From: a virus
Length of the DNA: 32,703 nucleotides
Virus record (IMG/VR): IMGVR_UViG_3300049484_000507
Span: 1 to 32,703 of that record
Direction: 5' to 3' (one strand)
Within the stretch, counting starts at the first letter, position 1, and each line of letters opens with the position of its first letter. The position numbers and the translations under genes were made by a program. The notes beneath the pieces were generated by a model. It did no database searches, was not told where the DNA came from, and worked only from the letters and a program-made list of their open reading frames with translations. This document shows, piece after piece, positions 1-7,222 of this stretch.

Positions 1-1545
1 CCTATAGTAGCGAGTGGGGGGTTTGGGGCTGCGAAGACGTATGCGTTCTGTTTAAAGGCGATGGCGATTTCGGACATGTTTCCGGGGAACCGGGGGCTGA
101 TTGCGAGGAAGATTTCGAAGGAGCTTGTGGCGACGACGATGAAGACGTTTTACAAGTTATGTCCACCGCAGGCGTATGACAAGGGGCGGAGGAGTGATTC
201 GGATAATTACTTACGGCTTAATAATGGTAGTGAGATTCTTTTCATGCACATGGACAGTGAGGATACTGAGAGTATTATCAGGGGTTTAGAGATCAACTGG
301 TTTCTGCTGGACCAGGCGGAGGAGTTGGACGAGGGGATTTTTGATTTATTGATGGCGAGGCTGGGGCGGTGGGACCAGGCGGTGGTGCCGGAGAGTGTGA
401 TTGAGGAGGGTGGAGGGTTGGAGGAGTGGCCTTACAAGGTGAGGGGGAGGGTGGTAGTGCCTAATTTTGCGATGATGACCTGCAATCCTGACCATGAGCT
501 TCATTGGATTTATAGAAGGTTCCATCCTGAGAGCAGTGAGCATTGGGAGCGGACGGTGCCTGTTATTAATGAGGAGGGGGTGGAGACTGGGGAGCGGACC
601 AGTTACCGGGAGATGGGGTACCGGATGGTGCAGATGAGCAGCCGTGAGAACAAGTTTCTGAGTCCTTATAATTTACAGATTATGCTCTCCAAGGATAAGG
701 CTTTTGTGGACCGTTTTGTGGACGGGGTATGGGGGATGAGCGAGGGTGCCATTCACGAGATGGACCCGTTGAGCATTATCCCGGGGGATGCTTACACCTT
801 GGAGCATTTATTGAGGACCTGCAGGCTGGGGATCACTCTGGATCATGGGGACTCTTCGCCGACGGTAGCGGTTTTTTGGGCGACGGACAGGGACGGCAAC
901 GAGATTGCGCTAGGGGAATATTACCAACCGGCGAAGTTGATCAGCTATCATCGGAAGGCGATTACGGAGTTGAAGCAGGGTGTCTTCCGCGGGGATTACG
1001 CGGAACTGCTGGCGGATCCATCTATATTTTATAAGACGGCACAGCGGAATGGCGGGCGTTGGAGTGTTTCGGATGAGTATTCCGACTGCGTGAATTTATC
1101 ACGGGAAAACGCCATTTTCTGGCAGGCGGCCGACAATAATGAGCTTGGAACAAGGAACAGGATCGGGGAGTACCTGAGGGTGGATCCTGACCGGGTGCAT
1201 CCTTTTTATAAAGATAAGGGAAGTCCGAGGTTGTTTTTCCTGAAGAAGGGCGATAACTACCCCCACGGGTGCAACCATATCTTGACGGAGACCAGGAGCC
1301 AGCGGAGGAAGAAAATAGGGACGGAGTTGGGGAGAGCGGTGTTTTCCGATGACCGGGACACGACCATCCCGGATCACGCTTATGATTGTCTGAGGTACCG
1401 TATTGCGTCCCGGCCCCCGCTGGCTGCCCTCCCGAATGTGAAGATGAATCCGAACTCCTTTGCGGCGGTGAGGATGGAGGCCCGGGATTTCACCCGGCGT
1501 CGCGGGTGGCAGCGGATAGCCAGACAGGCACAAACCGGAGGATAG
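1..1545 (+). CDS. terL: Terminase large subunit (5' end cut by window edge)
   Basis: ATP-driven DNA-packaging motor and headful/end nuclease. The reading frame is open from base 1, so the gene starts before the window; the first ATG at 61 is internal because the Walker A-like motif SGGFGAAKT lies upstream of it (bases 13-39). The ATPase half continues with a Walker B-like FLLDQAEEL (window residues 101-109) and a coupling motif MTCNP (about 159-163). The RNase H-like nuclease half shows three acidic sites: LDHGDSS (D281), ADPSIF (D339) and DHAYDCLRY (D458/D462). At least 514 residues are present, a normal length for TerL. Both ATPase motifs differ slightly from the textbook form: A instead of G before the Walker A lysine, and DQ instead of DE in Walker B. 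The portal gene follows after one base, as usual in phage packaging modules. The family call is secure; the exact subfamily is not resolved. Confidence 0.95.
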   Translation, partial: PIVASGGFGAAKTYAFCLKAMAISDMFPGNRGLIARKISKELVATTMKTFYKLCPPQAYDKGRRSDSDNYLRLNNGSEILFMHMDSEDTESIIRGLEINWFLLDQAEELDEGIFDLLMARLGRWDQAVVPESVIEEGGGLEEWPYKVRGRVVVPNFAMMTCNPDHELHWIYRRFHPESSEHWERTVPVINEEGVETGERTSYREMGYRMVQMSSRENKFLSPYNLQIMLSKDKAFVDRFVDGVWGMSEGAIHEMDPLSIIPGDAYTLEHLLRTCRLGITLDHGDSSPTVAVFWATDRDGNEIALGEYYQPAKLISYHRKAITELKQGVFRGDYAELLADPSIFYKTAQRNGGRWSVSDEYSDCVNLSRENAIFWQAADNNELGTRNRIGEYLRVDPDRVHPFYKDKGSPRLFFLKKGDNYPHGCNHILTETRSQRRKKIGTELGRAVFSDDRDTTIPDHAYDCLRYRIASRPPLAALPNVKMNPNSFAAVRMEARDFTRRRGWQRIARQAQTGG

Positions 1546-1546
1546 C

Positions 1547-3412
1547 ATGGGCAGAACTAAAGAAAAGGATCGGGTCTCCGTCTGGCAGGATCGCGTCGCC
1601 AGTGCCAACAAAATTTACCAGCAGTGGGAAAAAGAGTTTGAAGCGGATCGGCTCGAAAAGTACTACTACGGAAAGCAGTGGGGCAATTGTCAGGATCCCC
1701 AGGGAAAATACGTCATTAATTTGTTCTTCTCGACCATCGAGACGAATAAACCGAGTACCTTATTTTATAGGCCCACGGTGAAGGTGGCAGGAAGGCCGGC
1801 CCGCCGTGACGATCCCGGCACCCTGGTGGACGAGCGGGCCAAGTTGATTGAGGATGTCCTCAACTCTTTTATCAGCGACCCGGATGTGCTGTTCCAGGAG
1901 GAGACCCGGTTGTGCCTGCAGGAGAGCAATTTCCGCTTCGCCGTTTGCGAGGTGGGTTACACGGGCGACTGGATCGATAATCCGAATGCCGGCAAGCCCC
2001 TGCTCAATGAGGAAGGGAAAGAGGTCCAGGACGAAAAAGGGGTCGTGATGGAGCCTGACCGCAAACCCCGCCGCGAATGGGTATATATTAAAAGGATACC
2101 GGCCCGCCAGTGGCGCGTGAGCGTGAATGAAAAGAATAACCTCAATCAGTGCGACTGGTGCGGGTACTACGAATGGCATTATCCCGATGATTTGAAACGG
2201 AATACGAACTACAAAAACACGAATTTGATAAAAACTACCGGGCGGTTAAAGGGGGATTACGATAACGAAAGCACCGACCCGGACAAGCGCATCAAGTTGG
2301 GCATGACGAAGATCTGGAAGATCTGGGACATCCGGGGGAAGCGGAGGTTTATCTTTCCCGACGGGGACGATTACTTCCTGATGGACGAGGAGTACGAGTT
2401 CCTTCCCTTCGCGGCCCTCAAGTTCTACGATAGGCTGGACCGCTGGTACCCCATGCCATTGACCTACAACTGGATTGATCCCCAGGATGAGTTTAATGAG
2501 GTCAGGGACATGGAGAGGAGCCATCGGCGCCGGGCGTTTCGCCGGTACGGGCGGACGGCCGCGGTCGACCCGAATGAGATCCGAAAGCTCGAGGATGGCG
2601 GGGACATGACCAGTATCGAGCTGCCCAACCAGGAATCCCTGTGGGCCATCCCAGACGCCCCATTGGATGCACAGGTATTCCGGAATGTCGCTGAGGCGAA
2701 GAATGATTTCATGGAGATCAGCGGAGTGGGGGGTGAGCAGCGCGGGATCGCCGAGGCGGACACGGCCACCCAGGCCCAGATTGTCAGCCTGAATTCCCAG
2801 ATCAGGGATAGCTATGGAAGACAGTTGGTCAGCGAGTGGCTCGGACAGATCTCCATGCTGATGCTCAAGGCGGCCCGTAATTTCACGGAGGACATCTGGA
2901 TCAAGACCTCGGTCGACCTACCTACCCTTGAGTCCCTGGTGGCCGAGGGGGACCAGCAGAAGCTCATGGCTGCCCTGGATGAACTGAAGCGGGTGGATGC
3001 GACCTGGAAGATGATCAAGACGGAATCCTTGGAGGATTTGAAACTGGATATCTCGGTGAATGTGGAATCCTTGAGTCCCCAGGCGATGGTCCAGGACCGT
3101 GAGAACTGGAACCAGGCCATGATTGTGATCTCCAATCCAACCTTCCTCCCTGTCTTTTCGACCTCGGAGCTTCTACTCCGAAAGACCCTGGCCGGCTACG
3201 GAATCCGGTCTGAACGTGAGGTGAGGGAAATCCAGCGGGAACTCCAGCAGGCCTGGGGGATGGTGCAGGCCCAGACCGCGCTACAACAGTCAGGAGGTTC
3301 GACGGGGGCAGCCCCTCCCGGAAGTCAGGCGCCGGCCCCGGGACCCACCCCCGATCTCGGTGAGATCCAAAACCAGGTGGCCAACCAACTCGGAGTGGGA
3401 GGTGCGATGTGA
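1547..3412 (+). CDS. Portal protein
   Basis: Dodecameric ring at the special capsid vertex through which DNA is packaged and ejected. The start ATG has a good ribosome site (GGAGGA) and lies one base past the terminase stop. The 621 residues fit podovirus-type portals. Seen in the sequence: an N-terminal NLFFSTIETNKPS segment, an acidic and aromatic middle with many Trp and Tyr, a basic SHRRRAFRRYG stretch, and a helical region with ADTATQAQIVSLNSQIRDSY typical of the portal stem and wing helices. The C-terminus is Gln/Pro/Gly-rich and probably flexible. Position directly after TerL supports the call. I infer a P22-like podovirus portal rather than a T7-type one, but cannot separate these without a profile search. 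Confidence 0.93.
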   Translation: MGRTKEKDRVSVWQDRVASANKIYQQWEKEFEADRLEKYYYGKQWGNCQDPQGKYVINLFFSTIETNKPSTLFYRPTVKVAGRPARRDDPGTLVDERAKLIEDVLNSFISDPDVLFQEETRLCLQESNFRFAVCEVGYTGDWIDNPNAGKPLLNEEGKEVQDEKGVVMEPDRKPRREWVYIKRIPARQWRVSVNEKNNLNQCDWCGYYEWHYPDDLKRNTNYKNTNLIKTTGRLKGDYDNESTDPDKRIKLGMTKIWKIWDIRGKRRFIFPDGDDYFLMDEEYEFLPFAALKFYDRLDRWYPMPLTYNWIDPQDEFNEVRDMERSHRRRAFRRYGRTAAVDPNEIRKLEDGGDMTSIELPNQESLWAIPDAPLDAQVFRNVAEAKNDFMEISGVGGEQRGIAEADTATQAQIVSLNSQIRDSYGRQLVSEWLGQISMLMLKAARNFTEDIWIKTSVDLPTLESLVAEGDQQKLMAALDELKRVDATWKMIKTESLEDLKLDISVNVESLSPQAMVQDRENWNQAMIVISNPTFLPVFSTSELLLRKTLAGYGIRSEREVREIQRELQQAWGMVQAQTALQQSGGSTGAAPPGSQAPAPGPTPDLGEIQNQVANQLGVGGAM

Positions 3413-3678
3413 GAGGATTCAAGGATGAGTACGGGTACTTCCCTAATTTGATCGCCCCCCCCATGGACTGGGTCCCGGTGACCCCGAGCGACACGGTCGA
3501 CCTGGAGGATGTCTCCCGGGGGATCTATGTGGGGACCACCGGGGATGTGGAGGTGATCACGGCCAAGGGCAGGACGGTCGTGATCCCGAATCTCGTGGCC
3601 GGCATCGAGCATGGGGGCAGGTTCACGAGAATCAAGGCCGCGCGAACCACGGCCACCGATATCTTTGTTTTATATTAA
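3409..3678 (+). CDS. Spike-base-like small structural protein
   Basis: An 89-residue beta-rich protein. GTG start inside the portal stop (ATGTGA), with GGAGGT upstream. The pattern VTPSDTVDLEDVSRGIYVGT, followed by a GDVEVITAKG strand and a C-terminal ATDIFVLY, resembles the small capsid 'spike base' family described from the Rhodobacter gene transfer agent (RCAP_rcc01079 type), from memory of that family and not from a search. Members sit on the capsid surface and anchor head spikes. Its place right after the portal fits a small virion protein. The gene contains a run of eight C (3455-3462), which could slip and shift the frame. G+C is high here and falls sharply just after the gene. Confidence 0.7.
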   Translation: MRGFKDEYGYFPNLIAPPMDWVPVTPSDTVDLEDVSRGIYVGTTGDVEVITAKGRTVVIPNLVAGIEHGGRFTRIKAARTTATDIFVLY

Positions 3679-3688
3679 GTGAGGAAGT

Positions 3689-3733
3689 ATGGCGACGATT
3701 ACAAAAACAATAAGGAGAATATATGTCAACTAG
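3689..3733 (+). other. Tiny leader-like ORF or gene remnant
   Basis: A 14-codon frame (MATITKTIRRIYVN) begins with ATG after a GAGGA ribosome-site-like sequence and overlaps the start of the next gene. It begins like the N-terminus of a longer phage protein and then stops. It lies exactly where high G+C sequence gives way to lower G+C sequence. It may be the surviving 5' end of a gene cut by recombination, or a chance frame. Confidence 0.25.
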
Positions 3734-3995
3734 AATTGGGTACAATACATCTACCAGCGTTCTGGGATCAACTCTGCAAACGACCATTTCTCAACTACTG
3801 CATTTAAAGGGTCAATTGGGTCTTTTAAAAGATGCTATGGATTCTATGGCATCTGGAGGAACTTATTCGGTGATTGAGTCAGAGCTTGGAGTTGACGCTG
3901 GTCAAGGGCAAACGATGTACAATCTTGTGGCTGGAGCGGTAACGTCCCTTGGTGGGGCCAACTTCACTGAGTTAATACGAATCTTCAAGGGTTAA
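3723..3995 (+). CDS. Small phage protein of unknown function
   Basis: A 90-residue protein preceded by AAGGAG at good spacing. I do not recognise a named family. The N-terminal half is Ser/Thr/Leu-rich and probably helical (STLQTTISQLLHLKGQLG); the C-terminal half ends VTSLGGANFTELIRIFKG. No signal peptide or membrane segment is seen. It opens the lower-G+C block and is followed three bases later by a beta-rich protein, so a minor structural or chaperone-like role for the neighbouring adhesin is possible but not shown. Confidence 0.75.
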   Translation: MSTRIGYNTSTSVLGSTLQTTISQLLHLKGQLGLLKDAMDSMASGGTYSVIESELGVDAGQGQTMYNLVAGAVTSLGGANFTELIRIFKG

Positions 3996-3998
3996 TAA

Positions 3999-4742
3999 AT
4001 GGCGATAGCTCACAGAGCGGGAACATCAACCGCCAAATCTGGATATACGAATGATGCCAGTGGTACAGACTTAGCTATTAATAAGCCGACTGGGACCGTT
4101 GATAATGACATCATGGTTGCGGTTTTTTACAATGAGAGGTCGGCTACAGCGTGGGGTCTTCCATCTGGATGGGCATGGTGGGGTGGTGCTACCGGAAGAG
4201 CAAATTACAATGGAACATCATGGACACATACCGCTTGGAAGAAGGCGTCAAGTGAGGGGTCTGATTACACATTTACGTTAACCGGAGGAGCGGCGTGGAG
4301 AGCAATAACTATAAGTTCTTTTAGCGGAGCATATACCGATGGTGATCCAGAGGATAGTACAGGACCAACAGGGGCTTCTGATAACACCTCAGACAACGTA
4401 ATGCTTGCATCAATAACCACCTCGTCTGCAAACGATATGCTTATCGGTGGATCTGGAAATATTGCTGGTACAACGTTAACTGCTGGTAGTAGTGGTATGT
4501 CATTATCAGTACAAATTGGAGGAACTGGATTAGTTTATGTTTTGCAAGCATCGGCTGGAGCTAGTGGTACAAAAACTTTGAATGTCATTGGGAAATCAGT
4601 TTGGGCTACATGGCATCAGGCGATTAAGGAAGCATCAGCGGGGGCTACACCGATCAATGCCACGGTAGCGGATACGATAGCGGCAACGGATGAAATAGCA
4701 GGTCAGTTCAATTTCAGGGGTTCAGTGGGGGATCAAGTATGA
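3999..4742 (+). CDS. Beta-rich surface/adhesin-like structural protein ending in a truncated 20-residue repeat
   Basis: A 247-residue protein rich in Gly, Ser, Thr, Ala and Trp, with alternating strand-like segments (GLPSGWAWWGG, YTFTLTGGAAWRAITISSFSG, TLNVIG) of the sort found in phage tail and head-fibre beta-sandwich domains. The last 25 residues switch to a different pattern, VADTIAATDEIAGQFNFRGS then VGDQV, which is one whole unit plus the start of a second unit of the 20-residue repeat that fills the gene at 7200-8123. The stop codon falls at the same point in the unit where the other gene reads on. This suggests truncation of a longer repeat protein, or a split pair. A virion surface role is inferred from composition and position. 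Confidence 0.8.
   Translation: MAIAHRAGTSTAKSGYTNDASGTDLAINKPTGTVDNDIMVAVFYNERSATAWGLPSGWAWWGGATGRANYNGTSWTHTAWKKASSEGSDYTFTLTGGAAWRAITISSFSGAYTDGDPEDSTGPTGASDNTSDNVMLASITTSSANDMLIGGSGNIAGTTLTAGSSGMSLSVQIGGTGLVYVLQASAGASGTKTLNVIGKSVWATWHQAIKEASAGATPINATVADTIAATDEIAGQFNFRGSVGDQV
4665..4739 (+). repeat. Single copy plus partial copy of the VADxxxxxDxIA repeat
   Basis: One 20-codon unit (4665-4724) and the first five codons of the next (4725-4739), matching the unit repeated in 7260-8027. Codon by codon it lines up with the third unit of that gene (around 7380-7455), with several identical codons, and its stop TGA faces TCC there. Confidence 0.7.
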
Positions 4743-4744
4743 GG

Positions 4745-4903
4745 ATGGGTGAATCGATACCTTACAACGAGGAAACCGCAGTCTTACTTTTATGCGCTAA
4801 ATGCAAGCAGGCCGTGAAGTCGGGCGAGAATCATATATGTAAAGGAGATACGGAAAATGCCAGCCAAACTAGCGAGGAAAAGGGTAAAGAAGCAACCGAG
4901 TGA
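4745..4903 (+). CDS. Small Cys-rich (zinc-finger-like) protein
   Basis: A 52-codon frame starting two bases past the previous stop. It encodes CAKC near residue 17, then H and C in NHIC about ten residues later, a CxxC...HxC arrangement that could bind one zinc ion. The tail is acidic and Glu/Lys-rich. The ribosome site is weak (GAGG touching the ATG), so translation may depend on coupling to the gene before it. It overlaps the next gene by 47 bases in another frame. Comparable small zinc-ribbon proteins occur elsewhere in this operon (8671-8907, 12942-13169). No function can be assigned. Confidence 0.5.
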   Translation: MGESIPYNEETAVLLLCAKCKQAVKSGENHICKGDTENASQTSEEKGKEATE

Positions 4904-5387
4904 TTATGTCGGGCTTCGTGGTGGAATTGAAGTAATGCTGAAGAATGCTTTTACCGGGGAAGTTATTCTTCACGAAAAGGGTTTCAATGCTGTTTTGAAC
5001 GGTGGAAGAAATGCGTTGATGACAAGAGTATTGGCAACTGCCAGCCAAACCAGCATTCTGGTTCCCAACATTGTGATTGGTAGTGGAACCACAACGGCTA
5101 ACGCATCCGATTCTGGACCTCTAGCCTATTTCACCTGGAAGACTGGTGGATTTGCCACTACTGCTGGAGCTGGAGCAACGGCACCATTAATGCTATTCAC
5201 CGGATCGTGGGAATCCACGGAGTTGACGGTTACTGGTTTTAACGTAATCAGAGAGTTCTGTTTAGGATTAAATACGGTTAGCAACTCCAGCAATGCCAGC
5301 CCATATCTGTGTCGTTATGTTTCCAGCGCAAACATCAATGCCACGACCAGCAATCAGTTACTAATTAGCTACACTATTTCATTCTAA
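4857..5387 (+). CDS. Beta-rich phage structural protein (tail-fibre/tip-like)
   Basis: A 176-residue protein with a strong ribosome site (AAAGGAG). After a basic N-terminus, KNAFTGEVILHEKGFNAVLNGGRNALMTRV is interrupted here only for length; the pattern 'modified residue, NxxLNxGRxxL, then VPNIVIGSGTT' is common in small phage tail-tip or fibre-associated proteins. The rest alternates short strands with Ser/Thr/Asn-rich loops. No enzyme motif is seen. It lies immediately upstream of the CmcI-type methyltransferase, nine bases apart, so it is a candidate target or partner of cassette A. That link is inference from position only. Confidence 0.75.
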   Translation: MPAKLARKRVKKQPSDYVGLRGGIEVMLKNAFTGEVILHEKGFNAVLNGGRNALMTRVLATASQTSILVPNIVIGSGTTTANASDSGPLAYFTWKTGGFATTAGAGATAPLMLFTGSWESTELTVTGFNVIREFCLGLNTVSNSSNASPYLCRYVSSANINATTSNQLLISYTISF

Positions 5388-5396
5388 AGGAGAACC

Positions 5397-6077
5397 ATGA
5401 AGAAGGTCACAAAGAAGAAGGAATCGGAACTGAAGATTGAGTTACCGAAGGAAATTGAAATCGATCAGAAGGTTGTGGATGAATTTCACAAGGTGTTCTA
5501 TCCGAGACATTTCACGGCAACCTGGATGGGACAACCCATGCAGAAAAACCCGTTGGATCTTTTTATGTATTCAGAGATCCTGTACGAATGCAAACCTGAT
5601 TTGATTGTAGAGTGTGGAACGGCTCATGGTGGTTCCGCTCTTTACTTGGCTCATCTTTGTGACATCCTTCAGCATGGTCAGATATTGACTGTTGATATTG
5701 TTAGATGGGTAGGGTTCCCGTTTCATCCAAGAATTACCTACTACACTGGTAGTAGTATAGATGAAAAAACAATATCTGATGTAAAAAACTTTGCCAGTGG
5801 GTTCAGGAAAGTAATGGTTATTTTGGACAGTGATCATTCTCGTGACCATGTTTTCAAAGAATTGGAAGAGTACTCCTCGCTAGTTACTCCAAGCCAATAT
5901 TTGATTGTGGAAGATTCAAATGTTCATGGTCATCCGGTTCGGGAAGATCATCCTCCAGGTCCGTGGGAAGCCGTTGAAAAGTGGCTGCCTAAAAACGAAG
6001 GGTTCATGATTGACAAAATGTGTGAAAGATATTTGCTTACTTTTAATCCGAATGGTTATTTGCGGAGGATTAAATAG
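5397..6077 (+). CDS. CmcI-family SAM-dependent methyltransferase (cephalosporin hydroxylase-like)
   Basis: A 226-residue protein with the features of the CmcI/rhamnosyl O-methyltransferase family: NPLDLFMYSEILYECKPDLI leading into the SAM-binding loop VECGTAHGGS (residues 71-80), ILDSDHS (D144, D146) and VEDSNVHGHP (E172-D173), which match the metal-binding acidic sites of the family, then GPWEAVEKWL. Despite the historic hydroxylase name, characterised relatives are mostly O-methyltransferases acting on sugars or natural products. The lysine-rich first 20 residues are probably a flexible addition. It ends in TAGTG shared with the next gene, a glycosyltransferase-methyltransferase fusion, so both are probably translated together. 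Inferred role: O-methylation of a sugar transferred by its partner. Confidence 0.88.
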   Translation: MKKVTKKKESELKIELPKEIEIDQKVVDEFHKVFYPRHFTATWMGQPMQKNPLDLFMYSEILYECKPDLIVECGTAHGGSALYLAHLCDILQHGQILTVDIVRWVGFPFHPRITYYTGSSIDEKTISDVKNFASGFRKVMVILDSDHSRDHVFKELEEYSSLVTPSQYLIVEDSNVHGHPVREDHPPGPWEAVEKWLPKNEGFMIDKMCERYLLTFNPNGYLRRIK

Positions 6078-7222
6078 TGGCCCGTTATCCACACCAGCCG
6101 AAACTGTTGGTAGCTATTCCAACAACCGGAAGATCAATTCCGGTGGATGTGATGTTTGCTTTTCATGCTATGGCGTATCCGATGAATTACGGACACATGG
6201 TAATGCAGATCAGGGGACAACCTGTGGATGTCGCCCGTGAGTCTTTTGCTGAACAGGCCATAGCGCAAGGGTGCAAGTATATATTCTTCTGGGATGAAGA
6301 TGTGGCCTGTCCTCCGCAATCAGTGCCTGAGTTGATTTATCGAATGGAACATACCCCAGATGCCGCAGTCTGTGGAGGTGTTTATTGCCTGAAGACAGAC
6401 CCGCCTCAGCCACTTGTTTTCAGGGGAAATGGAAACGGTGGAGTGTGGGATTGGAAAGCTGGTGAGTTTTTCGAGGCCAGCGGAGTTGGGATGGGTTGTA
6501 CGGTTGTCAGGACTGAAGTATTTAAAGATTTAAAAAAGCCATGGTTTAAGACTGAGTTTAACTACGAAAAGGCGATGGATGGAAAGGCTGGAGTTGAATC
6601 ATGGAGTGAGGATCTGTGGTTCTGCAAACGGGTGACGGACACAAATAAATGGAAGGTCTATATAGACGGTTCCATTATTTGCAGTCATTACGACTTTGAC
6701 ACACTGAGGAAATATGATCTTCCTCCAGATAGCAAGCCCCTTCAGCACACCCCAACTGCTAGAGGTAAAAAGAAAATATTGGATCTTGGTTCTGGCTCTT
6801 TTCCTTATGAGAGCAAGTCTGGAACGATTATCCGATGTGATGAAGAGAAATATGCTCCAGACTATAGACTTGACATAAGGAAATTGCCCTTTGATAACAA
6901 GGTATTTGATGTTGTGTTTTCTCCAGCCCTGGAGCGTTATGAATCATCCGAAAATGAAGAGATCCTTAATGAGTGGATCAGGGTTATGAAGGATGACGGA
7001 GAACTTAGGCTGGTAATGACAGATGTTAATTATATGGTTAGTGAAATAGCCAAGGGTAAAATGCACGCATCTGCTCTTTACCAGACAAAGCACAAACAGT
7101 TTATTGATTTTGAATCAATAAAAGAATTACTGAAGAAACACGAAATGAGTTCTGAAAAAGTTCCATCTGATATTGCTCATATTGCTGTAAGAGCAAGGCG
7201 TGAAATTAATGGTACTCGGTGA
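6077..7222 (+). CDS. Glycosyltransferase (GT-A-like) fused to a class I methyltransferase
   Basis: A 381-residue two-domain enzyme with GTG start overlapping the previous stop (TAGTG). The N-terminal half (about 9-225) looks like a GT-A fold: KLLVAIPTTGR, an RESF helix, then FFWDEDV (D73-E-D75) as the DxD-type metal and nucleotide-sugar site, a GVGMGC turn, and SEDLWFC as a likely catalytic acidic motif. The C-terminal half (about 233-370) is a class I SAM methyltransferase: KILDLGSG loop, LDIRKLPFDNKVFDVVFS and EWIRVMKDDGELRLV. The methyltransferase begins just after a Pro/Gln-rich linker. Joining sugar transfer to methylation in one chain suggests coupled addition and capping. A related glycosyltransferase sits in cassette B at 13166-13831. 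Acceptor and donor are unknown. Confidence 0.85.
   Translation: MARYPHQPKLLVAIPTTGRSIPVDVMFAFHAMAYPMNYGHMVMQIRGQPVDVARESFAEQAIAQGCKYIFFWDEDVACPPQSVPELIYRMEHTPDAAVCGGVYCLKTDPPQPLVFRGNGNGGVWDWKAGEFFEASGVGMGCTVVRTEVFKDLKKPWFKTEFNYEKAMDGKAGVESWSEDLWFCKRVTDTNKWKVYIDGSIICSHYDFDTLRKYDLPPDSKPLQHTPTARGKKKILDLGSGSFPYESKSGTIIRCDEEKYAPDYRLDIRKLPFDNKVFDVVFSPALERYESSENEEILNEWIRVMKDDGELRLVMTDVNYMVSEIAKGKMHASALYQTKHKQFIDFESIKELLKKHEMSSEKVPSDIAHIAVRARREINGTR

Noticed and set aside
346-543. - strand frames over the terminase and similar antisense frames elsewhere
   Set aside because: They are complements of clear coding genes, lack ribosome sites and have His/Pro/Arg-rich composition typical of shadow frames.
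4857-5056. Near-identical 16-base sequence TGCCAGCCAAACYAGC at about 4858 and 5040
   Set aside because: The two copies are read in different frames, have no extended flanking similarity and look like chance in a codon-biased gene.
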